Positions 21,234 to 33,200 of a stretch of 64,000 nucleotides of DNA are shown piece after piece. Origin of the DNA: Heligmosomoides polygyrus polygyrus (lineage: Eukaryota > Nematoda > Chromadorea > Rhabditida > Heligmosomidae); NCBI GenBank assembly GCA_947396885.1, contig OX377201.1, positions 2,461,879-2,525,878 of the forward strand, read 5' to 3'. The notes beneath the pieces are model-generated. The model was not told the origin of the DNA, searched no databases, and saw only the letters and a program-made list of their open reading frames with translations. Position 1 is the first letter of the stretch, and each line of letters begins with the position of its first letter. A program made the position numbers and the translations under genes.

Positions 21234-24200
21234 GCGGCGAAGAAAGGCCTCACAGAGTTCGAGATCGGCATCACCTTCGGAATATTTGAGCTGGTCATCT
21301 TTCTAGTGTCTCCTGTTGTAGGAAAACTTGTGAGTTGTATTTGGTAATTGATTTAGGCGGCGCAGTACCAAAATTCGAAACTGGACTCTTACACCTTTCT
21401 TTTCATGCTATACCTTTATTAGTCGTTGTGCTAACTAAATACCCACATGATCCTAATGTCCATGATAAAAGCCATAAGCATTTGAGCTCCTTAATCACTA
21501 AGGTGGCATTCAGCGTTTCCAGTAAGAGTTTCATCAGAGGGTTAGACAGTCAAGAACGTCTAAAGGCCTCTGCACACTTTTGCGGCACAGCGACGGCCTA
21601 TCCTTAACCATAGGGCAGGGACGCGGAGCTTGTCACCGGCGGCGAACTGCGGCGAGCGGGGCCATGTCTCAGGCGCGCACTTTTGCGTCAAGATGTTGGG
21701 CGACGGCGACGGCGGTTCCTTTGTCAGCGGCAGTAAGGGCCCGTTTATACTTCAACGCCTTGCGAGGCGACGCCACGCCATTGATCGAGAGACGTGATCG
21801 ATCAATTTGGTCACTGTACGTACCGTCGCTTCGCTCGGCGTCGGAAGTATAAACGGGCCTTAATGATTTCCATCGTTATTGCCGCAGCGTTCTGCTGTCT
21901 GCGCTCTAGCCGACAGCAGTAGGGATCGGCTGGAGCACACACAGAAGGCGGGAAGCGAATAACAGCAGGTCCCGGCTGAAAAGGGTACAATGCTCCAGCT
22001 GATTGTGGCCGTCACTTGCCGCAAAAGTGTTCAAAGACCTTAAGCAATTATTATAGTTCATTGCTAGGTTATTATTGTTATTACTACTATTGACAATGTC
22101 AACCTGACTATTGACAATGCATGGTTCAGATGCCTCTGTTCGGTCCGAAGAATCTCTTCTCCATGGGTCTCGCTTCCACTGGTCTCGTATCGATGTTATT
22201 TGGGTAGATTTCCATTTATTCTTGCTTTAGGAACAACTTTTAAAGGAATCTCTTCCTCTATTTCAGGTTCATCGACCGGATTCCAAAACGGGAGGCGTTC
22301 TTCTTGGCGAGTCTCACCATCAGATGTCTGCAGGGTGTTGGAGAAGCGGCGTTCGTCACCTCCAGCTTCACCATCAACGCCAATTGCTTTCCGGAAATGT
22401 TGTCCACCGTACTGGTAAGCAGCGGAAAGGCCAAGGTTAAGCGGGATTCGGCATAGAAGCAGCAACAGCGTTGGTTCGGACGTCTCAGAAGTCGGTGGGA
22501 ATCTATCTAATCGGAAGGGAGCATTTTAGTGGTACCCGCTTCCTTATCTTTTCCTGAGTTTCTTCAGATGCTGTTTCAAGGAGCGTTTAGTGTGCACGCG
22601 ACGCGCGACGCGATGTGATAATGAGGCTCCATATCGATCGCGCAACTCATTGATTCGATACGGGCGCTTATCACTGCATCGCGTCGCGCGTCGCGTGCAC
22701 ACTAAACGCTCATTTATGCTGGGGTTTTTATTTAAGTTCAAGGAATATGGTTGCGTGGCCTAGGAGTACGAACGAAACGACACTTCAAAGCTGATCTCTC
22801 CCGACTAGGATAGGACCGTCGATAGTAACCAGCATGTTCACGTGATAGGTTTCTAAGGCGACAGACCCTGCGCAGAAACCGATAGACATGATCGAGACGA
22901 GATGCCCTTTAATGGGGAGTAATTTTGACGGAAGCATGGATAGTTAAGGTGTTTATTAAAAAATAGTTTGCTTCCATCAACCACAAACGACAGTTTAGAC
23001 AGCTTCCTTCTTATAAAAGTGGCGCTGAAAACCGTACTTTTTCGATTTTTTTGCGTTTTGCGCTTTCTTATAGGAGGGCGGATATTTCAAAATGATCAAG
23101 TTTTTGCCTCACTTGTATTCAATCGGACTATTTCAGGGTGTTCTCCAGACTTGCTGCGGTATCGGTTTCTCAATAGGCCCATTTCTCGGCGGCATTCTCT
23201 ATGACATCGGCGGCTTCCATCTTCCGTTCTTCTGCCTCAGCGCAATCTTCTTCGTGATGTCTATCATTAGCCGTCGGCTTATTCCCAGTGATCAAGGTGA
23301 TCTCTGATTTTCGAGAGGGTTAGAGGGCACAAAAGCGAGCAGATGTTTTTATGGATTGTCAGGAATGCCGCATAACTTTCTGTTTTTTAGTGTAGAAGGG
23401 TACTTGAAGGCCTTTGTTATGTTCTACGGATTCAAAAGCCCTTTCGAACTTCCACATACTTTTGCGGCGCGGCAAAACTGCTGCGGCGCTTCTCCCCAAT
23501 TTTGCCGCGCCGTTCATGCACACTCTTCCCTTGTCGGTAGGTAGTGGCAGAGTGTGGGTGCGGCAAATTACAGGGAGGCGGCATTTCATTCACACGCGCA
23601 CGCAGCCTACGCGACGTCGCTGGCCATTCGCTGGCGGTACGGACGAGATTTACTCATACGATTTATCCTTGTTTTACATCCATTCGGCGGATTTTTCAGC
23701 AGTTAGTTATTAACGCGTCTTTTGTGCTTTTCTATTATTCACTTTTCTGTCTCTCGTCATCAACTTCTAAGCTCGTCACATTATTGAGTAAGTTTTTTAC
23801 AATCAAGTTGCTTTCTTCCCAGGAGTAATGTTCTTCTGAAGTATAATGATGCCTTTGGAGGTTCAACCGTCAAGTAGGTAATCATTTTACCCTCGTCCTT
23901 GTTATAACATTCATTTCTTGACGGATCTTATAAGTTATCCATGTTAATCGGTGGGGAGTCCACACGCATAGAGATAGCAAGTTATAAGGCCCATGCACAC
24001 TTCTGCGACACCGCGGCGCGGCAAGGGGGCGGCGGCAGGGTCAAGCTTGAGGTTCGGGAATCGAAGGGGGTGGGGGTCGTACTGCGGCCTCGTCTGGAGG
24101 GGGGGGGTCGTACTCTCTCGGTTTTGGCAGAGGACTCTCTCCAAATTCAGGTTTTTAGATGATGTTTGCATCTATTAATAAGTTGTTTTTTTCAGACGTG

Positions 24201-27200
24201 ACTACGACAATGCGGAGATATACAAGCACTTGCGTTTCCTGGAGTTAAAAAATAGGATTGAATACCAAAAAAAAATTTTAATGCCGATTGCTGTGCAGTG
24301 AAAAATAAAGATTTCCTGTCTGCAGATTTATATTCAAAGAGAGATTTTCATTTTTTTCAGATTTTCCCAGGACGTCATGGACACGGTAGTTTTCTGCCTG
24401 ATGAGCGACATCTACTTCCAGAATTGCACTCTATAAAATTGCAAGTGTTAATTACTGATGACGACCTAAGTGCTTTCCCTACAAGATTTTTGAAGCGCTC
24501 TTCGAGTCGATGAAGGAATGGCACCGAAGGATGGATTTGCTTGAAAAGTAATTTCTCTCCTGCAGGAAACAGCATCAGAAGATGAAATCGCACCCTATAA
24601 AATTTTAAGCCCGTTTAACACACAGTGATAAGACTATGTTTCTCGGAACACGTTACTTTTANNNNNNNNNNNNNNNNNNNNNNNNNNNNNNNNNNNNNNN
24701 NNNNNNNNNNNNNNNNNNNNNNNNNNNNNNNNNNNNNNNNNNNNNNNNNNNNNNNNNNNNNNNNNNNNNNNNNNNNNNNNNNNNNNNNNNNNNNNNNNNN
24801 NNNNNNNNNNNNNNNNNNNNNNNNNNNNNNNNNNNNNNNNNNNNNNNNNNNNNNNNNNNNNAAAAAGATTTTTACACCATGAGAAAGGCCGTTTTATCTA
24901 CTTTATGAAAAGCTAAAAGAATTGTCAAAATTCGAAAAGCTTACCGAGTTATGAACCTTTTTGTGAACGTTCAATTTTATGCTCCGATGACGTCGGTGCA
25001 AAGTCGACCACAGGTCGAATCAACCTGTTCTATCCAGAAAATCACAATTTTTTCACAGTGGATTGATCAAAACTTCTAGATTCTTGTGGCTAGATTTTAT
25101 CCGTATGGGTGATCTGCTTCGACAAAAAAATAATATTTTCATGAAAAATGAGAATTTTGTATGCGATCCATCCTCGTCATATCTTCATCGCAGCGGAGAA
25201 GCATAGTTTTTATTGTATGTTAAGCATGACTTAAAATTTTATATGATGCAATTCCACTCTCTGTCGTCCTGTCCTTCAGAAGGCAGAAAAAAAATTCCAG
25301 CGAGGAGTCCATCAATATTCTAATTGCGATTGGTTATGTCAGAGAACGCAGTGGCCGCATTAAACTGCCGTAAAACGGAGATTTTTTGGGGCTCCTGGAA
25401 AATTCATAAAGCTTTAGTAGATGTGTTTTCTATGCTTTAAAAGGCAGGTTCTAAAAGTAACGTGTTCCATGTGATTAGTGTGTCGATATCTTTTCGGTAA
25501 ATCGAGACGTCTGATCATATAGAATATCGTTTCAGAGAAACATAGTCTTATCACTGTGTGTTAAACGGGCTTAAAATTTTATAGGGTGCGATTTCATCTT
25601 CTGATGCTGTTTCCTGCAGGAGAGAGATTACTTTTCAAGCAAGTCCGTCCTTCGGTTGCCATTCCGTCATCGTCTCGAAGAGCGCTTCAAAAATCTTGTA
25701 GGGAAAGCACTTAGGTCGTCCTCAGTAATTAACACTTGAAATTCTATAGAGTGCAATTCTGGAAGTAGATGTCGCTCATCAGGCAGAAAACTACCATGTC
25801 CATGACGTCCTGGGAAAATCTGAAAAAATGAAAATCTCTCATTGACCATAAATCTGCAGACAGGAAATCTTTATTATTCACTGCACAGTAATCGGCATTA
25901 AAAATTTTTTTGATATTCAATCCTATTTTCATATAATTATATTCAATAAATCAATGAGATCATCTGTGGAGGAAGCTGCGAGCGAATTTCCACGTGCTAG
26001 TCGTAAGCGTCGAAATCACATCTGGAAAGATGAACCTATTAAAGGGTACAAAAATCACATTAAAAAATAGAAAAAAATCAATGGAGATAAGAAATAAAAC
26101 GAAGAAAAACGAACCTGAAGAATAGGGGGGGGGGGTCGTACCAAATCCGTTCCCGAAGGGGGGGGTCGTAAACTTTCGGCAAAAATCGAACCCCACGCTT
26201 GACCCTGGGCGGCGGCTACCTCCGCGAAATCCGGCGGTCGCGGCGCGGTCGCATTAAAGCACCGTTTTAGGCAACGGGATCGACACCCCAGTGCATGTCG
26301 CGCCGCAAGGAATGATTTGAACCATTCCAGCCTGCGGCATTGAGCGCGGCATCGCCGCCGCGACAGTCGCAAGAGTGTGCATGCCCACTCCTTGCGGCAC
26401 GTGTCGTAGTGTCGCGCCGCGGCCGTCGCGGTCTTATGCATCATCATGGCCGCGCCGGGGCCGTCGCAGAAGTGTGCATGGGCCTAAACGCGTTGCGCGG
26501 AAGGTGGCGTCGTACCCGAGGCGAGTGGCCAAAGTTGAGTAAACGTGAAAAGGTTGTAAAGAAATGCCATGTGGACACCTCCCGACCCGACTTGCACTTG
26601 AAATGTTCAACATAACTCCTCCTCGTATCTTTCTAGTTGCGTTGAGAGCTACCATATATTGTTTTCCCTCATATCCCGTCTTCTGGGTTTGTCAGGAGCT
26701 GGAGTTGCTGCTTCGTTGATGAAAAGCTTCTTAAGACAACTCAGAGGAGGGATGCTATTACAAGTAAGAAGCGGCTTTTCTGCCACTTCAGCGTTGACTC
26801 CTCCCGTTCGAGTTGTCCATTCCCTTATTATCATTAGTGGAAGGAACGCTTAGTTCGGAAGATCTGGAACGTTTTCCGCATTATCGTGGTCGGTCGTTTA
26901 TTGATGCTGTTGTCGTGTCCCGCAACGTTCGCCTGCATGCGATGCGGAAGCTCGTTCGAATAGCTCAACACTCTTTCGGTAGCTTTGTACGCGAGTCTCG
27001 AGAATGCACAACATTAGCCATCGGCGAAATGTGGCCAGCGGAAAGTCGTGATTGTGTCACGTCCGGGAAGAATTCACCACATTTCGAACGTCAGTTGACG
27101 ACCTTATGGAAACGGACTATACCTATGTCCTAGTACGGACCTTTGATGTTAGACGCCTGACTAGTTCTCTTCTTTCAATATTCAGAAATGCAACGTGTAT

Positions 27201-30200
27201 TTAAAAAGCCAATGATTACAGGATCAAGTAGCCAAAGTCACAAAACGACCGGGTATAGGCAACTTCTTCAGAATCCCACCATTTGCATCATGATGTTCGC
27301 CTTATTTAACACGTCCTTGTCGACGTCGTTCATTAATCCGTCCTTGGCCGGACATCTGGCGTCGGTGGGTTATTCCTGAAACTTTGGAAATATTTTTTCT
27401 CAGAGAGCGGTCTTCGAACTCCTGGAATTCAGTTCCACCTTTCTCCCCCGGTGCTTGGTCTGGTATTCCTGCTCAGTGGCGCCTGCTTCAGGTTCGTTGG
27501 GGCGTGGTGACAATTGTCACAAGACGCTTCTCACGGCATTTCGAAAGCATTATAAAACATAATAAATTGAGAACTTTAATGAAATAAAGAAAGATATGAA
27601 GAGTTTATTTGTTTTATTTCTTATCAACAAACAAACGCAGCTACATAACAAAGACATAAAAGTTTGTTGGTTGATGCACCTGTAGAAAATATAAAACTTA
27701 TTGGGTTCTTGTGAATTTTAGGCACCAATTTCGGTGTCAATGCTATTTTTCAAAGCGTTGCTCATACTGAAATGTTATTGTTATTGTTATTGTTTATTAC
27801 GATTGCACAAGTTATAGAGTTATAAACCAGACATAGTGGCAATCACAAAAAAGAGCACACTGACACAAACAAACAGTGGGACAGTTCTTACAAACTATTA
27901 TATTATTCAACCAATTTTAGATTTTAGCAACAAACTTTTAAGTCGGCTTCTGAATTTTCTCGGTGTTAGAGGAAACTGAAGGTGCTTAGAGGATTTCAAG
28001 CGCAAAATATCTGCTCTATAAGTGAAAGACATCGCTAACGATTTGGTTGCTGGCGAGGTAGCTGTAGCTTAGCAGAGCCACCTCTTTCGTGTGTAGTCTT
28101 TATCTTAAAAAATCTAAAGACTTAACGAATCTGCCAAAAACCCTGCTACCAGATTCCAGGGATGGTAGTTTGGGTGTTTCTTTGTGATTTATGCTTTCGG
28201 GACACGTGAATATAAGACACTACGTTTTCTAAGAAGACGCTTCCTAGTGAAGTTGTTCTGTACCTTCTCTATAGCAAATATGACTTTTGCTTATATGAAG
28301 CAAACACGGACACACCTGATTTAACAAGGGGACGTATATAAGTCTTGTAAGTTTTTAAGAACAGATTTATTCCTAGTGACTAGTGCTTTGAAGATGTTAT
28401 ATGCTCTCAATATAGCCGTATTACATAGCCCGGATATGCTTTCCAAAGTCTAGTCTGTGAGAAAAACGCAAATGCTTAATGGAGTCACCTTCCGTTAAGG
28501 ATTTCAATTACACCCTTTATTATTATACCTATGAAAACGTGTCCTAATTCCAGAAGAATGGTGTAGGACTACAGTTCTTTGAGGAGATAGTGGCAACTAC
28601 CATTTTTTTCTCCTAATCGGCCGTCAAATCTATTGCATATTGAAGCACATCCATACATCCTCTGAGCCTGCAATGCTTTTTTGAAACTGCACCTTCAGCA
28701 TACACCTTTGTGATAACGTTGCACTGCTGCATAACATGAAGAATCTCAGAGTAAAGATGACTGGTGATAAATGAGTAAAGCCATGTAATTGTGATAGTTT
28801 AATTATAAGAGTACAGAAAACGAAGAATTAGTTTGGTTTTCGTTTTGCAAGGGTCCTTACTAGGGAAGGGTTTCGACCTTCCATGGGACTTCTAGTTGAG
28901 ACCAGGACCATTAGAAAGAGCTCGGAATGCTGATTACGAATACGTGTGTCAAAATTGCAAAACGAAACTCCTGAGCGAGTTATGGCCTGCCGAAATCGGG
29001 GCCTCACCACAGGCTGGCTGTGCGACGCACCGGGCGCGAGAGTGGTGAGTCATCGGGGCTCCGTATAAAGGCCCGCCAGCTGCGGCGGTGGCGCAGGGGT
29101 AGCGCTGAAGCTCGTCGGGTGCGACGTCGGTGGTTCGTTTCCCGTTGCTGCTGATTTTTTGCAAATCATAATTCATCTTCGAAATGACCCACTGCTCTGA
29201 ATTATGACACGTGTCTGATTAAATAGCCAGGAAAACTACCACACACATTTGTAAAAATGCTTGAAGGCAAAAAACTGCTATGGTGACATTTTTATTTACT
29301 CTGGCACCCCAAATTCAACGAAAAGAATGGACACCACCTTTGCTGGTGAAAAGGACATAGTGAGTGAAGAAAAGGCAGTAGATCAACGGCATCTAGTTCT
29401 TCGTTATCATACATTCTGCTTACCTTTTTACTTCACATTTTTTTCGCTTTGTTCCATGAATGCCAAGGTTATTAGAAACGCCTCTAGACACTCAATATAT
29501 GATTTGGACTCTATTTGTGCAAAATAGTAAATAAAAATATCACCATAGCAGTTTTTGCCTTCAAGCATGCTTACAAACGTGTATGGTAGTGTTCCCGGCT
29601 ATTTAGTCAGATACGTGTCATAGTTCAGAACAAAAGGTCATTTCGAAGATGAATTATGATTTGCAAAAAACGGGCAGCAACGGGAACCGAACCAACGACC
29701 TTGCGCCCGACGAGCGTAAGCGCTACCCCCGCGCCACCGCCGCCGCTGGCGGACCCTTCTTACGGAGCCCCGATGACTCACCACTCTCGCACCCGGTGCG
29801 TCGCACAGCCAGCCTGTGGTGAGGCCCCGATTTCGGCAGGCCATAACTGGCTCTGGAGTTTAATTTTGCAATTTTGACACCATATTCGTGATCAGCATTC
29901 CGAGCTCTTTCTAATGATTCTGGTTTCAACTTGAAGTTCCATGGGAGGTCGAAACCCTTCCCTAGTTAGACGAAAACCAAACGGACATAGTATCCTTCCC
30001 CCTGCGCTGTTGAGAGATAGACGGTTGCATTTGCGTAAGATGCCAGACTCATTGATGTTAGGCTTGTGATTGTACACTTTGTTGTTTTGGTCGTTTGTTG
30101 TCAGGAACACATTGTGTACATCTGTGGCTACTGCCAATTCCTTCACGGTTACTTCTAGGTAGTTTTTTTGCGAATTACACCGTAGTTGACTTTGTCTGGC

Positions 30201-33200
30201 TAGCACAAGCAAAGCAATTTTGGTAGCATTTTATTTGGTTATGTGGGATAACTTTAGATTTTTCTTGATTGTTGTTCAATACGGGTTTGACTTTGTTTCT
30301 ATACTGTTACATTGTCAGCAATGAACAAATCACCGTTAGCGACCGTTTTTAGCGTTACTGCACCTCTGAATGGAATGCTCGTAGAAAGATTCAAGTACCG
30401 TCATGTTGGTATGCTTGTGGCACCCGTAGCGATCATCGTCGCGCTGGCGTTGACCGGGCCGTCGCCACTTCTTCCACTGAACAAGTACGCTATCTGGCCT
30501 TCTGGAGAGCCATTCCACCAAAACCGTTCGACCGCACTCACATCAGGGATCTCTCGTTGATCATCGTCGGTCAGGTGCTCTTCGGCTCCGCTCTATCCAC
30601 ACTCCAGATTCCAACCTACAGAAACACTGTCGAGGCGGCAAAGTTCGTTATTTTCACTCACTTCGTGGCCATTCTTTAGAGGTTGATGGTCGCATCACCT
30701 TTTAGAGAACAAGGTTTCAAAGACGGAACTGCGACATACGGCCTCATCTCCGGGCTAATAGGAGCAGAAACACTGTCGAGGCGGCAAAGTTCGTTATTTT
30801 CACTCACTTCGTGGCCATTCTTTAGAGGTTGATGGTCGCATCACCTTTTAGAGAACAAGGTTTCAAAGACGGAACTGCGACATACGGCCTCATCTCCGGG
30901 CTAATAGGAGCGATACACTCAATGGGGTACGTAAGCTTATCCCGTTCTTCTTTCGGCTTAAGGGATCGCTTAGTGTGCACGCGACGCGCGATGAAATGAT
31001 AAGCCCTCATATCGATTCATCGCGTCACGTGATCGATATGGGTACTTATCATTGCGTCGCGTCGTACCCCAAAGGCCCCCACAGAGTTCCGCGGCAGCGC
31101 CGCGGCTCTATGCTTAACCATAGGGCAGAGACGCAGAGCTCGCCGCCGGCGGCGCCCCTGCCCTATTCTTAACCATTGCGGCGAGCGGCGTTGCCGCAGA
31201 ACTCTGTGGGGGCCTTAAGGGGTCGTTTAGTGTGCGCGCGGCGCGCGACGCGATCCCATATGTAGTGGGCGAATCGATCAATCGCGTCGCTCGATCAATT
31301 TGGCCACTACACATGCATTGTGTCGCGCGTCGCGCGCACACTAGACGACCCCTAAACCCTCTCCAAATGCTCCCCAAGAGAACATTTATACTTCGACGCC
31401 AAGCGATGCGAGGCCACGTATTGTCGCCACATTGCTTAGGCGACGCGGTCGATCAATTTGGGCGCTATACACGCCGTCGCGTCGCTTGGCGTCGGAAGTA
31501 TAAACGGGACCTAACGCTCGAAATCACATTTGCTTCAGATCATTTATTGGACCGACAGCTGGCGGTCTTATCGAGCAATTCTATGGTTTCGCCTGGACTG
31601 TCACTGTGATCTCCGGCTTTCATCTCTGCTTTGTAAGTCATTGCCTTCTGTGCTTCCCTATGAACGCGATGCTACGGCTTGACATTGTCTCCACATCATG
31701 GTCGAGCTTAAGGCTCGACAATCGAGATGAGGGTTGCATTGTGGCATCGACAAAAATAATTAGGTGTTGTACAGTTTCCAACAAGTTTGTAGCGTAGCTC
31801 CCATCAGATTACTGCCACTTTTCCTCACGGGCCTGCTAGAAGTTCCAGTGGGTGTTCTAACCACAGTCAGCCACGTTCCTGCCACATGTTGTCCGGGGAT
31901 CCGAATGGTGCCTCCCCACCCCTGAGAACATACCGATCTTCAATTCCCCGCCCTTTTTTCGTGGCGCTCTTGTTAGAGCTTTCGCTTTCGAGTCTAGATT
32001 GATCGCGTCTATTTCTCTTGTTACTGTTTATGTGCGCCTTTCAATATCAATAAAAAACTTTTGCTTTATTCTGTGCTTTGTTAGCTAAGGTCTCAAGAAG
32101 CCGTGTGATCTACACTGCGGAAGAAACGTAAATAGACCTGAGGGACAGGTCTATTACAAGCCTGTTGAAAACCTAATTAAATCAATAATTTGGATCAATA
32201 GAAAGATAAGCCCACGCCTGACTCTGCCATAGGCTTTCGTTATGGTGGTCAGAAATGATCATACTAAATAATAACGCGCTAAGCCTAAGTCATACTATCG
32301 ATCGGCGCCGCCGCAGAATTTTAGTCATAAAATAGGGAAAAATCGAGGGAAAAATAGGGGGAAATGGGGAAAATTACGGCACGAAAATAGCGAAGAATAC
32401 CCAGACGTCTTCTCCTTGCCTGGGAACTTTAGCCCTGGGGCAATCGAGGTCGCTGAACTCGAATTTGAAGTCGACCAATCGATATCGATCGATATTACCG
32501 ATTTTTTGAGGATGGCGTTTAAGCGGCGCAAAACTTTGGCCCTGGGGGTAATCGAGGTCGCTGAACAGGAACTTGAAGTCGACCAATCGATATCGATCGA
32601 TATTATCGATTTTTTGAGGATGGCGTTTAAGCGACGCGAAACTTCGGCCCTGGGGGTAATGGAGGTCGCTGAACTCGAATTTGAAGTCGACCAATCGATA
32701 TCGATTGATATTATCGATTTTTTGAGGATGGCGTTTAAGCGACGCGAAACTTCGGCCCTGGGGGTAATCGAGGTCGCTGAACTCGAATTTGAAGTCGACC
32801 AATCGATATCGATCGATATTATCGCTTTTTTGAGGATGGCGTTTAAGCGGCGCGAAACTTCGGCCCTGGGGTAATCGAGGTCGCTGAACACGAATCTGAA
32901 GTTTGTTTTTGAGGTATGAAGGTCTAAAAGTTGGGAAAAGAAGATGGTCGGAGTGTTCTCTTCTCGGGGTTTGGGGGCGAAGCCCCCAACCAGTCGTAGG
33001 CGGCCGCTAGGCCGCCGAACGACTGGTGTTAGTAATAAAATAGGGGAAAATCGGGGGAAAAATAGGGGGAAATGGGAAAATTACGGTACGAAAATAGCGA
33101 AGAATACCCAGACGTCTTTTCCTTGCCTGGGAACTTTAGCCCTGGGGCAATCGAGGTCGCTGAACACGAATCTGAAATTCGTTTTCGAAGTACTGATCGC

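Larger units (their letters stand above)
28831..29982. mobile_element. Large foldback element with a tRNA-like sequence in each arm (copy 2)
   Basis: The two arms (about 28831-29300 and 29520-29982) are inverted repeats with modest divergence, beginning GTTTGGTTTTCG and ending CGAAAACCAAAC, with a loop of about 220 bp. Each arm carries, in opposite orientation, a 70-nt tRNA-like segment with A and B boxes. Arm words such as GCCTGCCGAAATCGGGGCCT and TGGTGAGTCATCGGGGCTCC recur on the other side as complements. No transposase is encoded. It lies in an intron of gene B. Confidence 0.75.

Noticed and set aside
24625..24908. ORFs spanning the N run
   Set aside because: Their length is made of X residues from the assembly gap.
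26055..26447. 130-codon minus-strand ORF
   Set aside because: It lies in the GC-rich end of the large foldback element and in G-run sequence, with no recognisable domain.
32325..32891. 188-codon and other frames in the 108-bp array as a repeat protein
   Set aside because: Three frames on two strands are open only because the unit length is a multiple of three. No start context or splice structure supports translation.
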